A stretch of 64,000 bases of DNA from Janthinobacterium sp. PC23-8 (GTDB lineage Bacteria > Pseudomonadota > Gammaproteobacteria > Burkholderiales > Burkholderiaceae_D): the NCBI RefSeq assembly GCF_002250505.1, contig NZ_NJGY01000001.1, forward strand, positions 3,145,561-3,209,560. Direction: 5' to 3'. Of the stretch, positions 18,962 to 27,370 are shown piece by piece. Below the pieces are notes generated by a model, which ran no database searches, was not told the DNA's origin, and was given only the letters and a program-made list of their open reading frames with translations. Position numbers and translations under genes: made by a program. Position 1 is the stretch's first letter; each line of letters opens with the position of its first letter.

Positions 18962-20419
18962 TCACCTGGGCGGCGCCAGCCGCAGCGACAGGCCCACCGG
19001 CGACATCACAAAGCCCATCAGCTCCTGCGCCTCGCCACCATCGGGCGTATCGACGCCGGCGATCTCGAAACTGCCCAGCAGCATGGCCATGGCGATCTTG
19101 ATTTCCAGCAGCGCCAGATAGCGGCCCGGGCAGGTGCGCAGGCCGGAGCCGAAGGGCATGGCGGCGCGGCTGTTGTTGACCTGGCCCTCCTGTCCTTGCT
19201 TCAGCCAGCGCTCGGGCTTGAAGGCTTGCGCATCGGGAAAGTGTGCGTCGGACACGGTATCGTGGCGCAGCACGCACCATACGATGCTGCCGGCCGGCAC
19301 GGCCACGTCGCCCACCACCGTGTCGCGCAGCGCTTCGAGCGGCAAAAACGGCGCCACCGGCTTCAGGCGCATCGCTTCGCTGGCGCAGGCGCCCAGGTAA
19401 TCGAGGCTGTTCATCTGCTCGATGGTAAAGCCGGCCATGTCGGGCGCCACCCGGCGCACTTCCTCGCGCGCCCGGGCCAGGGCGTGGGGATGTCGCTGCA
19501 GCAAATAAATCATCCACGAAATCGTGTTGGCCGTGGTGTCTTCGCCGGCCAGCAGCATGGTCAGCACATTGCCGGCCACGGCGCGGTCGTCGACACCGCT
19601 GTCTTTCTCGTCGGCGGCGGCGATCATGGCTTCGAGCAGATTGGGCGGGCGCAGGCGCCGCGCCGGGTCCTGCTCCATGCGCACCCGCGCCTGCTGGACC
19701 AGGTCGCTCACGGCCCGGTCCAGCGCCGCCACGTCGCGCTCCAGGCGCTTGTCTGCGGGTAACTTGAAGTAGCGCCAGTAGGGCAACATCGACAGGCTGC
19801 GCCGCGCCACGGCCGGCAAAATCGCATCCATATGGCGCTGGATTACATCCTCGCCCGCTTCCAGGGTATTGACCTCGGTGCCAAAGGCCAGCCCCGCGAT
19901 AATGTCGACCGTGTAGCGTTTCAGGTCGCCGTCGAGGCTGATCGGCTGGCCTTGTTGCGCCGCTGCCTGCCAGCGCCGCTGCAAGCGCTGCGCCACCGTC
20001 ACCAGCGACGGAAAATAGGCCTTGATGGCGCCCGGGGCCATGCCGGCCATCACCATGCGGCGCTGGTTGCGCCACGCGTTGCCTTCGGCCAGGAACAGGC
20101 CCGGAATGCCGCCCATTTCCTCGGACACGAGATAGCTCGACAGCGGGCGGCGAAAGCCGTCGGGGCGGTCGCGCAAAATGGCGGCGACCGCGACACTATC
20201 GGCCACCACCAGCACCAGGGTGCGGCCAAACCAGGCGCGCATGAAGGGGCCATAACGGCGTACCCAGCCTTCCACGTCGCGGTGGATGCGCGGCAGTTTT
20301 AACTGCAAACTGTTGCCCAGCACGGGCAGGGCGAATGGACCCGGCAAGTGGCGGATCTGGCGCAGGGTGCGCGGGATGGCGGGCGCTTCGGGCGCGGCGG
20401 CAAGGTCGAGTGGCGGCAT
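18962..20419 (-). CDS. Cytochrome P450
   Basis: A 485-residue haem monooxygenase. Proline-rich hinge LPGPFALPVLGN near the N-terminus, I-helix LLAGEDTTANT, ExxR in the K-helix as EAMRLKP, PERF-like region FKPERW, and haem-binding loop FGSGLRTCPGRYLA with the axial Cys. No N-terminal membrane anchor. The start at MPPLDL is supported by GGAG six bases upstream. No ferredoxin or reductase gene is adjacent. A divergent AraC-type regulator lies 113 bases away and may control it. Substrate unknown. Confidence 0.92.
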   Translation of the reverse strand: MPPLDLAAAPEAPAIPRTLRQIRHLPGPFALPVLGNSLQLKLPRIHRDVEGWVRRYGPFMRAWFGRTLVLVVADSVAVAAILRDRPDGFRRPLSSYLVSEEMGGIPGLFLAEGNAWRNQRRMVMAGMAPGAIKAYFPSLVTVAQRLQRRWQAAAQQGQPISLDGDLKRYTVDIIAGLAFGTEVNTLEAGEDVIQRHMDAILPAVARRSLSMLPYWRYFKLPADKRLERDVAALDRAVSDLVQQARVRMEQDPARRLRPPNLLEAMIAAADEKDSGVDDRAVAGNVLTMLLAGEDTTANTISWMIYLLQRHPHALARAREEVRRVAPDMAGFTIEQMNSLDYLGACASEAMRLKPVAPFLPLEALRDTVVGDVAVPAGSIVWCVLRHDTVSDAHFPDAQAFKPERWLKQGQEGQVNNSRAAMPFGSGLRTCPGRYLALLEIKIAMAMLLGSFEIAGVDTPDGGEAQELMGFVMSPVGLSLRLAPPR

Positions 20420-20532
20420 GGCAAACTCCGTTGGACGGCGAATAATGGCATGACTGTAGCGCGCATGATGGCGCCTGTCTTGAACGTATACGACATCGCC
20501 CGTGGCGCATGAATCTCGGTACAATCGCTGTC

Positions 20533-21390
20533 ATGGCTACCGCTTCCCTTCCTGTCACGCGCTTGATCGCGCCGCGCCTGGCGCTCGCTTCCTGCGTGCG
20601 CGCCTTTCTGGTGCGCGACACGACCGGCTGCCCGACTTTGCCGCCGGCGCAGCGCCTGAACCGCTTTCCGGCCGCGCCCATGTGCAGCATCATCTGGACG
20701 GTGGCGGGCGAGCTCGAAGCGGCCGCGCCGGGGCTGGCTTGGGGCGACGTGCGCATGCCGGCGGCCCTGTTTGGCGGCCCCCGTTCGTATCCGCTGGTCA
20801 GCTACAACCCGGGCCCCGTGCATTCCTTCGTCGTGATGTTTTATCCGGCCGCGCTGCATGCCTTGACTGGCATGGCGATGGCGCCGCTGCTGGACCAGTT
20901 CCGTCCGTTTGAGGACTTGTTCGATGGCGAATGGCAAGCGCTGTCGCGGGCCGTGCTGGTCGCGCCCAGCGATGAAGTGCGCGTGCAACTGGTGGAGGAT
21001 TTTCTCGCGCCACGCTGGCAAGTGGCGCGTCAGCAGGACGATCAACCGGCCAGCGCCATCGGCGACTGGGTGCGGCGCCTGGGTGTGCAGGCCGTGTCCA
21101 GCGGCCTGGCCGGCGGCGCGCGCAATGTCGAGCGCCGCATCAAGACCTGGGCCGGCCAGCCCATGCGCACCCTGCACCGCATGCGCCGCGCCGAGCAGCT
21201 GTTCCTCGACGAGCGCGACGCCATGCTGCAGGGTAAAGTTTCCTGGTCCGATCTGGCCGCCCATGGCGGCTATGCCGACCAGGCCCATTTATGCCGGGAA
21301 ACGCGGCAGATCACGGGATTGAGCCCGACCGAACTGGCGCGCGCCAGCCGTGACGATGAAAGTTACTGGATCTATCGCATCTGGAATTAG
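20533..21390 (+). CDS. AraC family transcriptional regulator
   Basis: A 285-residue regulator. The N-terminal half contains LNRFPAAPMCSIIWTVAGE, typical of the DUF6597-type sensor domain of AraC regulators; the C-terminal half holds the helix-turn-helix pair with RNVERRIKTWAGQP, WSDLAAHGGYADQAHLCRE and ITGLSPTEL. Its position divergent from the P450 suggests it regulates that gene and itself from the 113-base gap. Start at MATAS was preferred to an ATG eight codons upstream. Confidence 0.85.
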   Translation: MATASLPVTRLIAPRLALASCVRAFLVRDTTGCPTLPPAQRLNRFPAAPMCSIIWTVAGELEAAAPGLAWGDVRMPAALFGGPRSYPLVSYNPGPVHSFVVMFYPAALHALTGMAMAPLLDQFRPFEDLFDGEWQALSRAVLVAPSDEVRVQLVEDFLAPRWQVARQQDDQPASAIGDWVRRLGVQAVSSGLAGGARNVERRIKTWAGQPMRTLHRMRRAEQLFLDERDAMLQGKVSWSDLAAHGGYADQAHLCRETRQITGLSPTELARASRDDESYWIYRIWN

Positions 21391-21528
21391 AGCGCTGACC
21401 CACGCTGCAGCGCTGAGCCAGGGGCGGCCCCCGCGTTCGATAGGAATAGCACTTGCACGCAAGCACTAGCACCGGTATCTTGTCCTTCAGCCATGGCTGT
21501 GTTGCCTGGTATTTCAGGAGGATCGCGA

Positions 21529-22146
21529 GTGACCAGTTTCCGCAACAATACCGACCGCCTGCTCGAAGTACGGCTGCAGGACGAAAAAGTGCTGGCGATC
21601 GCCGGCGCCATGGTCGCCTATACGGGCAGCATCAAGTTTGAAAAATCCCTGCTCGGCGGCGAAGGCATCTTTGGCGCGCTCAAGCGCAAGGTGACCAACG
21701 AAGGCATGCAGCTGATGCAGGCCTCCGGCAACGGCACCGTGTTCTTTGCCCACAATGCGTTCGAGATCACCGTGCTGGCGCTGGCCGGCGAAAAGCTGAC
21801 CATCGAAAGCAGCAGCCTCCTGGCCTACGACACCAGCCTGAAGACCGGCACCAGCTTTGCCGGCCTGCGCGGCGCCAGCTCGGGCCAGGGCCTGTTTTCC
21901 ACCACGGTGGAAGGCAACGGCAATATCGCCGTCATCTCGCAAGGCAACCTGATCATGCTGGAAGTGACGCCCTCGACCCCGCTGCGGGTGGACCCGGACG
22001 CCTTTGTCGGCTTCAAGGGCGATATCCGCCAGGAATTCGTGTTCGACGTCAACTGGCGCACGATGATAGGACAAAGCTCGGGCGAGTCCTACCAGCACAA
22101 ATTCACCGGCCAGGGCGTGGTGTATATCCAGCCCGCCGAACGTTAA
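21529..22146 (+). CDS. AIM24 family protein (first of three)
   Basis: A 205-residue protein of the AIM24/TIGR00266 family, a double beta-sandwich fold whose biochemical role is unknown. Shows GAMVAYTGSIKFE, SGNGTVFFAHN and LVEG-like ISQGNLIMLEV segments, ending with FTGQGVVYIQPAER. Start chosen as GTG because AGGAGG at 21516-21521 lies seven bases upstream; an earlier ATG at 21493 has none. First gene of a three-gene operon of paralogues. Confidence 0.85.
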   Translation: MTSFRNNTDRLLEVRLQDEKVLAIAGAMVAYTGSIKFEKSLLGGEGIFGALKRKVTNEGMQLMQASGNGTVFFAHNAFEITVLALAGEKLTIESSSLLAYDTSLKTGTSFAGLRGASSGQGLFSTTVEGNGNIAVISQGNLIMLEVTPSTPLRVDPDAFVGFKGDIRQEFVFDVNWRTMIGQSSGESYQHKFTGQGVVYIQPAER

Positions 22147-22164
22147 GCAGCCAGGAGCCACGCG

Positions 22165-22806
22165 ATGCCGGTTTATCAGCAGATCAATGAAAAAATGCTC
22201 GAGGTCAAACTCAGCAACGAAGAAGTGTTCGCGCGCAAGGGCGCCATGGTGTCCTACCAGGGCGAGGTGCAGTTCAGCCGCTCCTTCCTGGCGGGCCAGG
22301 GCGTGCAAAGCCTGGCCATGCGCGCCGTTACCAATGAAGGCTACGCCATGATGGCGGCCAGGGGTAGCGGCAGCGTGTACTACGCGCACGCCGGCCTGTT
22401 CGTCACCATTATTCCGGTGCGCGGCGAAACCCTGTATGTGGAAAGCGACACTTTGCTGGCCTTTGACGCGCGCCTGACGGCCGGCACCATGTTCCTCGGC
22501 AACCAGGGCGGCATCCAGGGCGTGGTGCGCGGCGCGGTATCGGGCCAGGGCCTGTTTACCACCACCTTGCAGGGCACCGGCGAAGTGGCGATTTTGTCGG
22601 ATGGCAACACCATCGGCCTGCCCGTCACGCCGGACGTGCCGGTGTTTGTCGACCCGCAAGCGTATATCGGCCATACGGGGCAACTGAGTTCGAATATTGT
22701 TACCGACCTGAACTGGAAAACCTTTGTCGGACAAGCCTCGGGCGAATCGTACCAGGTGAAATTCACGGGCCAGGGCACGGTCTATATCCAAGCGAGCGAA
22801 AGGTAA
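22165..22806 (+). CDS. AIM24 family protein (second of three)
   Basis: A 213-residue paralogue of the preceding gene: KGAMVSYQGEVQFSRS, ARGSGSVYYAHAG, SDGNTIGLPV and the same C-terminal FTGQGTVYIQASER. RBS AGGAG at 22153-22157. Spacing of 18 bases from the first and 3 bases to the third gene indicates one transcript. No export signal. Confidence 0.87.
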   Translation: MPVYQQINEKMLEVKLSNEEVFARKGAMVSYQGEVQFSRSFLAGQGVQSLAMRAVTNEGYAMMAARGSGSVYYAHAGLFVTIIPVRGETLYVESDTLLAFDARLTAGTMFLGNQGGIQGVVRGAVSGQGLFTTTLQGTGEVAILSDGNTIGLPVTPDVPVFVDPQAYIGHTGQLSSNIVTDLNWKTFVGQASGESYQVKFTGQGTVYIQASER

Positions 22807-22809
22807 GCC

Positions 22810-23547
22810 ATGACGATCTACAATCCCTCCACCTTGCCGAAAAACGATAACCTGAACCGTTTTTCGTATGTGATCGACGTCAAGGAACAGATCTTCATTC
22901 GCAAGGGCAAGATGATTGCCTTTTATGGCGAGCTGCGCTTCGAGGCCATGGGCAGCAGCGTGCTCGACCTGATCGTGCGCACCGCCTTCAACGCCCCCAA
23001 GTATGTCCATCATTTCGTGGTGGCGAACGGGCAGGGCCAGCTGATTTTGGGCGACAACGGCAACGACCTGGCCTGCTATGATCTCGACAACGCCAACATG
23101 ACCATCCGCGCGAAAAACCTGCTGGGATTTACCAAGGACGTGATCTGCCAGGAATCGACCTTGCCCGGCTATCTGACCATGATCGGCACCGGCAAGGTGA
23201 TCGCCTCGTCGAACGGCCCCGTGCACTTTCTGGAACTGCCGTGCCGGGTCGACGAGCAGGCCGTGCTGGGCTGGGCCGATTGCCCCAGCCCGTCATACCA
23301 CTACGATTACGCCCATGTGCAGGGCTGGGCCTCGGCGGCCGGTGCGTTGACCGGTTTCAGCCTGTCGGGCGAGGAAAAACAGATCGATTTCACGGGCGCC
23401 GGCACGGTGCTGGTGCAGTCGTCGGAACTGGACATGGCGGGCAGCTCGACCCTGGCGCATCTGCTGTCGCAACTGCCGCTGCTGGGCCAGGACGACCTGA
23501 ACAAGCTGAGTGTTTCGGCGCAGCAGCAGATGAAGGAAAACCGCTAG
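22810..23547 (+). CDS. AIM24 family protein (third, divergent copy)
   Basis: A 245-residue relative, more diverged than the first two: RKGKMIAFYGELRFEAMG, VVANGQGQLILGDNG, IGTGKVIASSNGPVHFLELP and IDFTGAGTVLVQSSE. It has an extra C-terminal tail of about 40 residues, HLLSQLPLLGQDDLNKLS, predicted helical. It starts three bases after the second copy, so translation is probably coupled. Different loops suggest the three proteins form a hetero-complex; this is inference. Confidence 0.82.
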   Translation: MTIYNPSTLPKNDNLNRFSYVIDVKEQIFIRKGKMIAFYGELRFEAMGSSVLDLIVRTAFNAPKYVHHFVVANGQGQLILGDNGNDLACYDLDNANMTIRAKNLLGFTKDVICQESTLPGYLTMIGTGKVIASSNGPVHFLELPCRVDEQAVLGWADCPSPSYHYDYAHVQGWASAAGALTGFSLSGEEKQIDFTGAGTVLVQSSELDMAGSSTLAHLLSQLPLLGQDDLNKLSVSAQQQMKENR

Positions 23548-23551
23548 GCTC

Positions 23552-24352
23552 CTAAGCTTGCGCTTGCCAGTTCGGCGGGCGTTTTTCCAGGAAGGCGGCA
23601 ACGCCTTCCTGTGCGTCTTCCTCCATCATGTTGTTCGCCATCACGTCGCCCGCATAGGCATAGGCGTCGGCCAGCGCCATCTGGCGCTGGCGGTAGAACA
23701 TCGCCTTGCCATGGCGCACGGCGGCCGGGCTCTTGTCCATGATGCTTTGCGCCAGCAGCGCCACCTGCTCGTCGAGCGCTTCGTCGGGCACGGCGGTATT
23801 GATCAGGCCCCAGTCAGCGGCCGTGCTGGCATCGATAAAGCGGCCCGTCACCAGCATGCCGAAGGCGCGCTTGGGCGACACATTGCGCGACAGCGCCACC
23901 GATGGCGTGGCGCAGAACAGGCCCACATTGATGCCGGACACGGCAAAGCGCGCCGAGGCAGCCGCCACCGCCAGGTCGCAACTGGCCACCAACTGGCAGC
24001 CGGCCGCCGTGGCGATGCCATGCACGCGCGCAATCACCGGCACGGGCAATTCCTGTATCGCCCGCATCACGCGCGAACACTGCGCAAACAGCGTCTTGTA
24101 ATAGGCGAGCTTGCGCGTGGCCTGCATTTCGCGCAAGTCGTGGCCGGCGCAAAACGCCTTGCCTTCGGCCGCCAGCACCACGCAGCGCACCTCGGGCTGG
24201 CCGGCGATGAGATCGAGTTCGGCCTGCAGCGCCGCCAGCATGGCTTCGGACAGGGCATTGAATTGCAGCGGACGGTTCAGGCGCAGGGTGACCAGGCCAC
24301 CGGCGTTGTCGCGCAGCACCAGTGGCGCCGCTGTGTCAGTTGTGATGTTCAT
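23552..24352 (-). CDS. Enoyl-CoA hydratase/isomerase family protein
   Basis: A 266-residue crotonase-fold enzyme. Oxyanion-hole segments AFCAGHDLREM and HGIATAAGCQLVASCD are both present; the second position carries Ala/Ser types as in the ECHDC3-like subgroup, so the exact reaction is uncertain. Cytoplasmic fatty-acid or related CoA metabolism. The end of an IS110-type element lies 9 bases upstream of the start codon and has probably replaced the native promoter and ribosome binding site. Convergent with the AIM24 operon. Confidence 0.88.
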   Translation of the reverse strand: MNITTDTAAPLVLRDNAGGLVTLRLNRPLQFNALSEAMLAALQAELDLIAGQPEVRCVVLAAEGKAFCAGHDLREMQATRKLAYYKTLFAQCSRVMRAIQELPVPVIARVHGIATAAGCQLVASCDLAVAAASARFAVSGINVGLFCATPSVALSRNVSPKRAFGMLVTGRFIDASTAADWGLINTAVPDEALDEQVALLAQSIMDKSPAAVRHGKAMFYRQRQMALADAYAYAGDVMANNMMEEDAQEGVAAFLEKRPPNWQAQA

Positions 24353-24361
24353 GGCGTCTAT

Positions 24362-24374
24362 ATGGACGTCTCCC
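24362..24374 (+). repeat. Left inverted repeat of the IS110-type element
   Basis: atggacgtctccc, exact reverse complement of 25983-25995. Confidence 0.75.
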
Positions 24375-24636
24375 GTTTGCCAAGGTGTTTTTTGTGTGTT
24401 CCAGACAGGATAGGCTGCAGTTCTATATCCGGCCTTGCGGCAACGGTCTCTCCCCTGCCGGCCCCGATGAAATCCGCTGACCTACACCTCATTCTCCTGG
24501 CGGGCTTTGTGCCCGACTCGCCATTCAGGTTTAGTAAGTCCCGGTCTGACCTGTTTGTCATCACACGTTAATACCTTGCGCAACCTTTTGACATTCCATC
24601 CTTATGTTGATTGATATTTACGTTCGTTCCGGGCTG
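24375..24636 (-). ncRNA. Candidate seeker/bridge RNA region of the IS
   Basis: Non-coding DNA on the 3' side of the transposase, which in IS1111-group elements encodes the guide RNA that pairs with target and donor DNA. I can see no conserved primary motif; the call rests on position only. Exact ends are unknown. Confidence 0.3.
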
Positions 24637-25659
24637 TTACGCTGGTCGGAGACTGACGTGTTCTTTGTCGTACTTCTGATCGTGCGCCAGCAGCGCCCAG
24701 ATCGTCCTTGCTATTTTGTTCGCCAACGCCACCACGACCACGTTCGGCGGGCGGCGCTTGCCGATGTCCTGCAACCATTTGCCTGGCTCCTTGGTATGCA
24801 TCAGCACTGACCTGGCACCATGAGTAAGCAGCGTGCGCAGGTAAGTGTCGCCGCGCTTGCTGATCCCGAGCAGCCGGACCTTGCCGCCTGTTCCGGTCTG
24901 CGCCGGCACCAGACCAAGCCAAGCGGCGAACTCGCGCCCGGACTTGAACGCGTTCGCGTTGCCCATGGCTGCCACCGCCGCCGTCGCCGTCAGCAAGCCG
25001 ACACCTGGAATCTCGGCGATCGCCTTACTGGCCCGGTCTTGCCGCATCCATGCCAGCAGCCGCTGCTCAATCTGCAGGATCTGTTGGTCCAGCCGGGCCA
25101 ACATGTCCCACTGTTCGCGCAGGGTATCGATTAACAGGGCAGGCAAACGCTCAGCCAGTCGCGCCAGCGCGTCCTTCATGCCACGGTTCAGCGCGGTCCT
25201 GCCAATCGGCATCACTTCGCCGTACTCGCCAAGCAAACCGCGCAAGCCGTTGCTCTGCATCGTGCGAAACTTCACCAACTGCTGCCGCATCCGGTGCAGG
25301 GACAGCACCGCCTGCTGCATCTCGCTCTTCACCGCCACAGCCCGCACGCCCGGCTGTTGTAGCGCAAGCCAGATCGCGCGCGCATCGGCGGCATCGTTCT
25401 TGTTGCCATTGACAAAAGCCTTGACCGCCTTGCCCGCCATCATCCTCACTTCGTGTCCCAATGCCTGCAAGGCGCGCGCCCAGTGATGCGACCCTCCGCA
25501 CGCTTCCATCCCGATCAGGCACGCAGGCTTGTTGACGAAATACTCCAGGAACTTAGCCCGTTTGATCTGCTTGTTCAGAACCTCTCCGGTTTCTCGGTTG
25601 ACCGAATACACCTGGAACACGTTCTTGGCAGTGTCGACGCCATAAGCGGTAAAATTCAT
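24637..25659 (-). CDS. IS110 family transposase
   Basis: A 340-residue recombinase. The N-terminal DEDD RuvC-like domain shows GVDTAK (Asp 9), IGMEACGG (Glu) and NDAADARA (Asp pair); the C-terminal Transposase_20 domain shows IPGVGLLTATAAVAAMG, FAAWLGLVP and LLGISKRGDTYLRTLL. Full length and apparently intact. Start at MNFTAYG with GGAAGGAG (25668-25675) upstream. Works with an element-encoded RNA in the well-studied IS110 members. Confidence 0.95.
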   Translation of the reverse strand: MNFTAYGVDTAKNVFQVYSVNRETGEVLNKQIKRAKFLEYFVNKPACLIGMEACGGSHHWARALQALGHEVRMMAGKAVKAFVNGNKNDAADARAIWLALQQPGVRAVAVKSEMQQAVLSLHRMRQQLVKFRTMQSNGLRGLLGEYGEVMPIGRTALNRGMKDALARLAERLPALLIDTLREQWDMLARLDQQILQIEQRLLAWMRQDRASKAIAEIPGVGLLTATAAVAAMGNANAFKSGREFAAWLGLVPAQTGTGGKVRLLGISKRGDTYLRTLLTHGARSVLMHTKEPGKWLQDIGKRRPPNVVVVALANKIARTIWALLAHDQKYDKEHVSLRPA

Positions 25660-25982
25660 GGTGGGTTCTCCTTCCCTCAAGTGGTTTATTTGCACTTCCA
25701 CTCTGGCACATTTGATGCCGTTGGCAAGCGAGAACCCACTCCTTGCCACGCGTCATCTGCCATCTATCTCGCCGCCAGTCACAGGCCGCCAATTCTCCCC
25801 ACGTAAAACAAGCCAACCACCTCGTGATCCGTCGGCAGGGGCGATTTGAGCCGAGCGAAGGCGAGGTAGCCCGAAGGGCGTACCCCTGCGCATGCCCGGC
25901 GCTCCTCCAGAGCGTCCGGACGTTGCCCGCCGATTCGCGTAATTCGCTTTCAGTTCGATTCATCGCTGCGGCTCGTGTAGGA
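25660..25982. other. Upstream non-coding part of the IS
   Basis: Transposase leader and right end. Contains imperfect stem-loops ggtagccc/gggcgtacc (25865-25883) and gcgctc/gagcgt just beyond. Short open frames here have no RBS or family resemblance. Transposase promoter expected here; not clearly seen. Confidence 0.4.
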
Positions 25983-25995
25983 GGGAGACGTCCAT
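25983..25995 (-). repeat. Right inverted repeat of the IS110-type element
   Basis: gggagacgtccat, exact reverse complement of 24362-24374. Confidence 0.75.
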
Positions 25996-26008
25996 TTCAT
26001 TCTCCTGT

Positions 26009-26629
26009 TTACTTGGCGGCGCTGACGCTGCCGATGCCGGCCACCGATTTGTGCACGATCTTCGGCTTGCCGTAATACACCAGTTCGCCCATGCCGCGTA
26101 CCACGGCATTCAGTTCCCCCGACGAATACACTTTCACCGAGCCGATGCCGTCGAAATTGACATCGACGTTTTGCGCCAGCAAGGCGCGCGTATCGACTTC
26201 GCCCACGCCCTGGGCTTTCAGGCGCAGCCAGTCGATCTTGCCGTCGGCCAGCAGGCGCCCCGCGCCCTGATAGCTGATATCGACGCGCGGGCCGTGCAGC
26301 CTGGTCAGTATCTTTTCACCGGCGCCTTCGGCGATCAGCTTGCGCAACTGCGGCATGGTGACGATCACGCGCGGGTCGCCCTCGGTCTTCTTGATGTTCT
26401 TGTCCTTCATGGAAATCTTCAGTTCGCCATTGACCACTTCCGTGACCACGCCGCTCAAAAATTTCTGGTCGCCGCGCAGTGTGAGGCTGTGCTCCTTGCC
26501 CGACTCCACCTCGATGCTGATCGGGCCGCGGATATCGATGGCGTTGAAGGCGGTCACCGGTCGGGTCTGCTCGTCGGCGTGGACCAGCGGTGTGAAAGAA
26601 AGGGCGGCGAACAGGAGCAAGTGGCGCAT
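26009..26629 (-). CDS. Head-GIN domain (DUF2807) exported protein
   Basis: A 206-residue protein with a short signal peptide (ending VHADE) and a DUF2807 right-handed beta-helix: AFNAIDIRGPISIEVESG, then repeated units VDISYQGAG, LKAQGVGEVDTRAL, VNFDGIGSVKVYSSG. Likely periplasmic or surface, function unknown. Its stop is only 13 bases from the IS right repeat; the native terminator may have been displaced. Monocistronic. Confidence 0.85.
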   Translation of the reverse strand: MRHLLLFAALSFTPLVHADEQTRPVTAFNAIDIRGPISIEVESGKEHSLTLRGDQKFLSGVVTEVVNGELKISMKDKNIKKTEGDPRVIVTMPQLRKLIAEGAGEKILTRLHGPRVDISYQGAGRLLADGKIDWLRLKAQGVGEVDTRALLAQNVDVNFDGIGSVKVYSSGELNAVVRGMGELVYYGKPKIVHKSVAGIGSVSAAK

Positions 26630-26781
26630 GGCGATTTCCTTGTAAGGTGGAGTCGTCTATTCTAAGTTGCAATTTGAGCAAATGGGAAAATTTGCGATGA
26701 ACGTCAAGCGGACCGCGTCACCGGCGCGCCCGACGCGACAGGCTTGGGCTATGCTGGAGCTTGATCAGCCCAGGAGCCGCC

Positions 26782-27339
26782 ATGAAAAATTACCAAAAGG
26801 AAGATTACCCCGTCGACAATATCCGCCGCTTTCTCGAACCGGGGCCGGTGGTGCTGGTCAGCTCCACCTGGAAGGGCGAGAGCGATATCATGACCATGGG
26901 CTGGCACATGATGATGGGGTTCACGCCCTCGCTGCTGGGCTGCTTTATTTCCGACGCCAACCACAGCTACGAAATGATCAAGCGCAGCATGGAGTGCGTG
27001 ATCAACCTGCCGACGGCCGACATGGTCGACCAGGTCGTCGCCATCGGCAACTGTAGCGGCGAAGACACCGACAAATTCGCCACCTTCGGCCTGACGGCGC
27101 AAGCGGCCGACAAAGAGAAAGCGCCGTTGATCGCCGAATGCTACGCCAACTTCGAATGCAAGCTCGCGCAGGTGGCGGGCAACCCGAAGGGCGGGTTTTT
27201 CATCTTCGAATGCGTGAAAGCCCATGTGGCAAGCTCGCCCAAGCTGCCCGAAACCCTGCACTACCGGGGCGACGGCGAGTTCATGGTGTCGGGCCGCACC
27301 ATCAGCAGAAAAAGTTTGATGAAACCGGAGATGAGGTGA
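26782..27339 (+). CDS. Flavin reductase family protein
   Basis: A 185-residue FMN-binding split-barrel protein, recognised by GPVVLVSSTW, TMGWHMMMGFTPSLLGCFIS and CVINLPTADMVDQV. Members reduce free flavin with NAD(P)H or bind FMN for other redox use. Cytoplasmic. Start at ATG 26782 with AGGAG at 26772-26776. No flavin-dependent oxygenase is adjacent. Confidence 0.85.
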   Translation: MKNYQKEDYPVDNIRRFLEPGPVVLVSSTWKGESDIMTMGWHMMMGFTPSLLGCFISDANHSYEMIKRSMECVINLPTADMVDQVVAIGNCSGEDTDKFATFGLTAQAADKEKAPLIAECYANFECKLAQVAGNPKGGFFIFECVKAHVASSPKLPETLHYRGDGEFMVSGRTISRKSLMKPEMR

Positions 27340-27370
27340 ACGGTCGTTAACCCCAGTCGTTGCCGTCGAG

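Larger units (their letters stand above)
24362..25995 (-). mobile_element. IS110 family insertion sequence, IS1111-like
   Basis: A 1634-base unit delimited by 13-bp perfect inverted repeats (24362-24374 and 25983-25995) around one transposase gene. Inverted repeats near the ends are a feature of the IS1111 subgroup; other IS110 members lack them. True tips may lie a few bases outside the repeats, as in IS1111. Non-coding flanks inside the element are 275 bases after and 323 bases before the transposase gene. It sits between a head-GIN gene and the enoyl-CoA hydratase gene and breaks neither coding sequence. Confidence 0.75.

Noticed and set aside
24358..24564. 68-codon minus-strand frame in the IS flank
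   Set aside because: No RBS, no homology pattern; the segment fits a non-coding guide-RNA region better.
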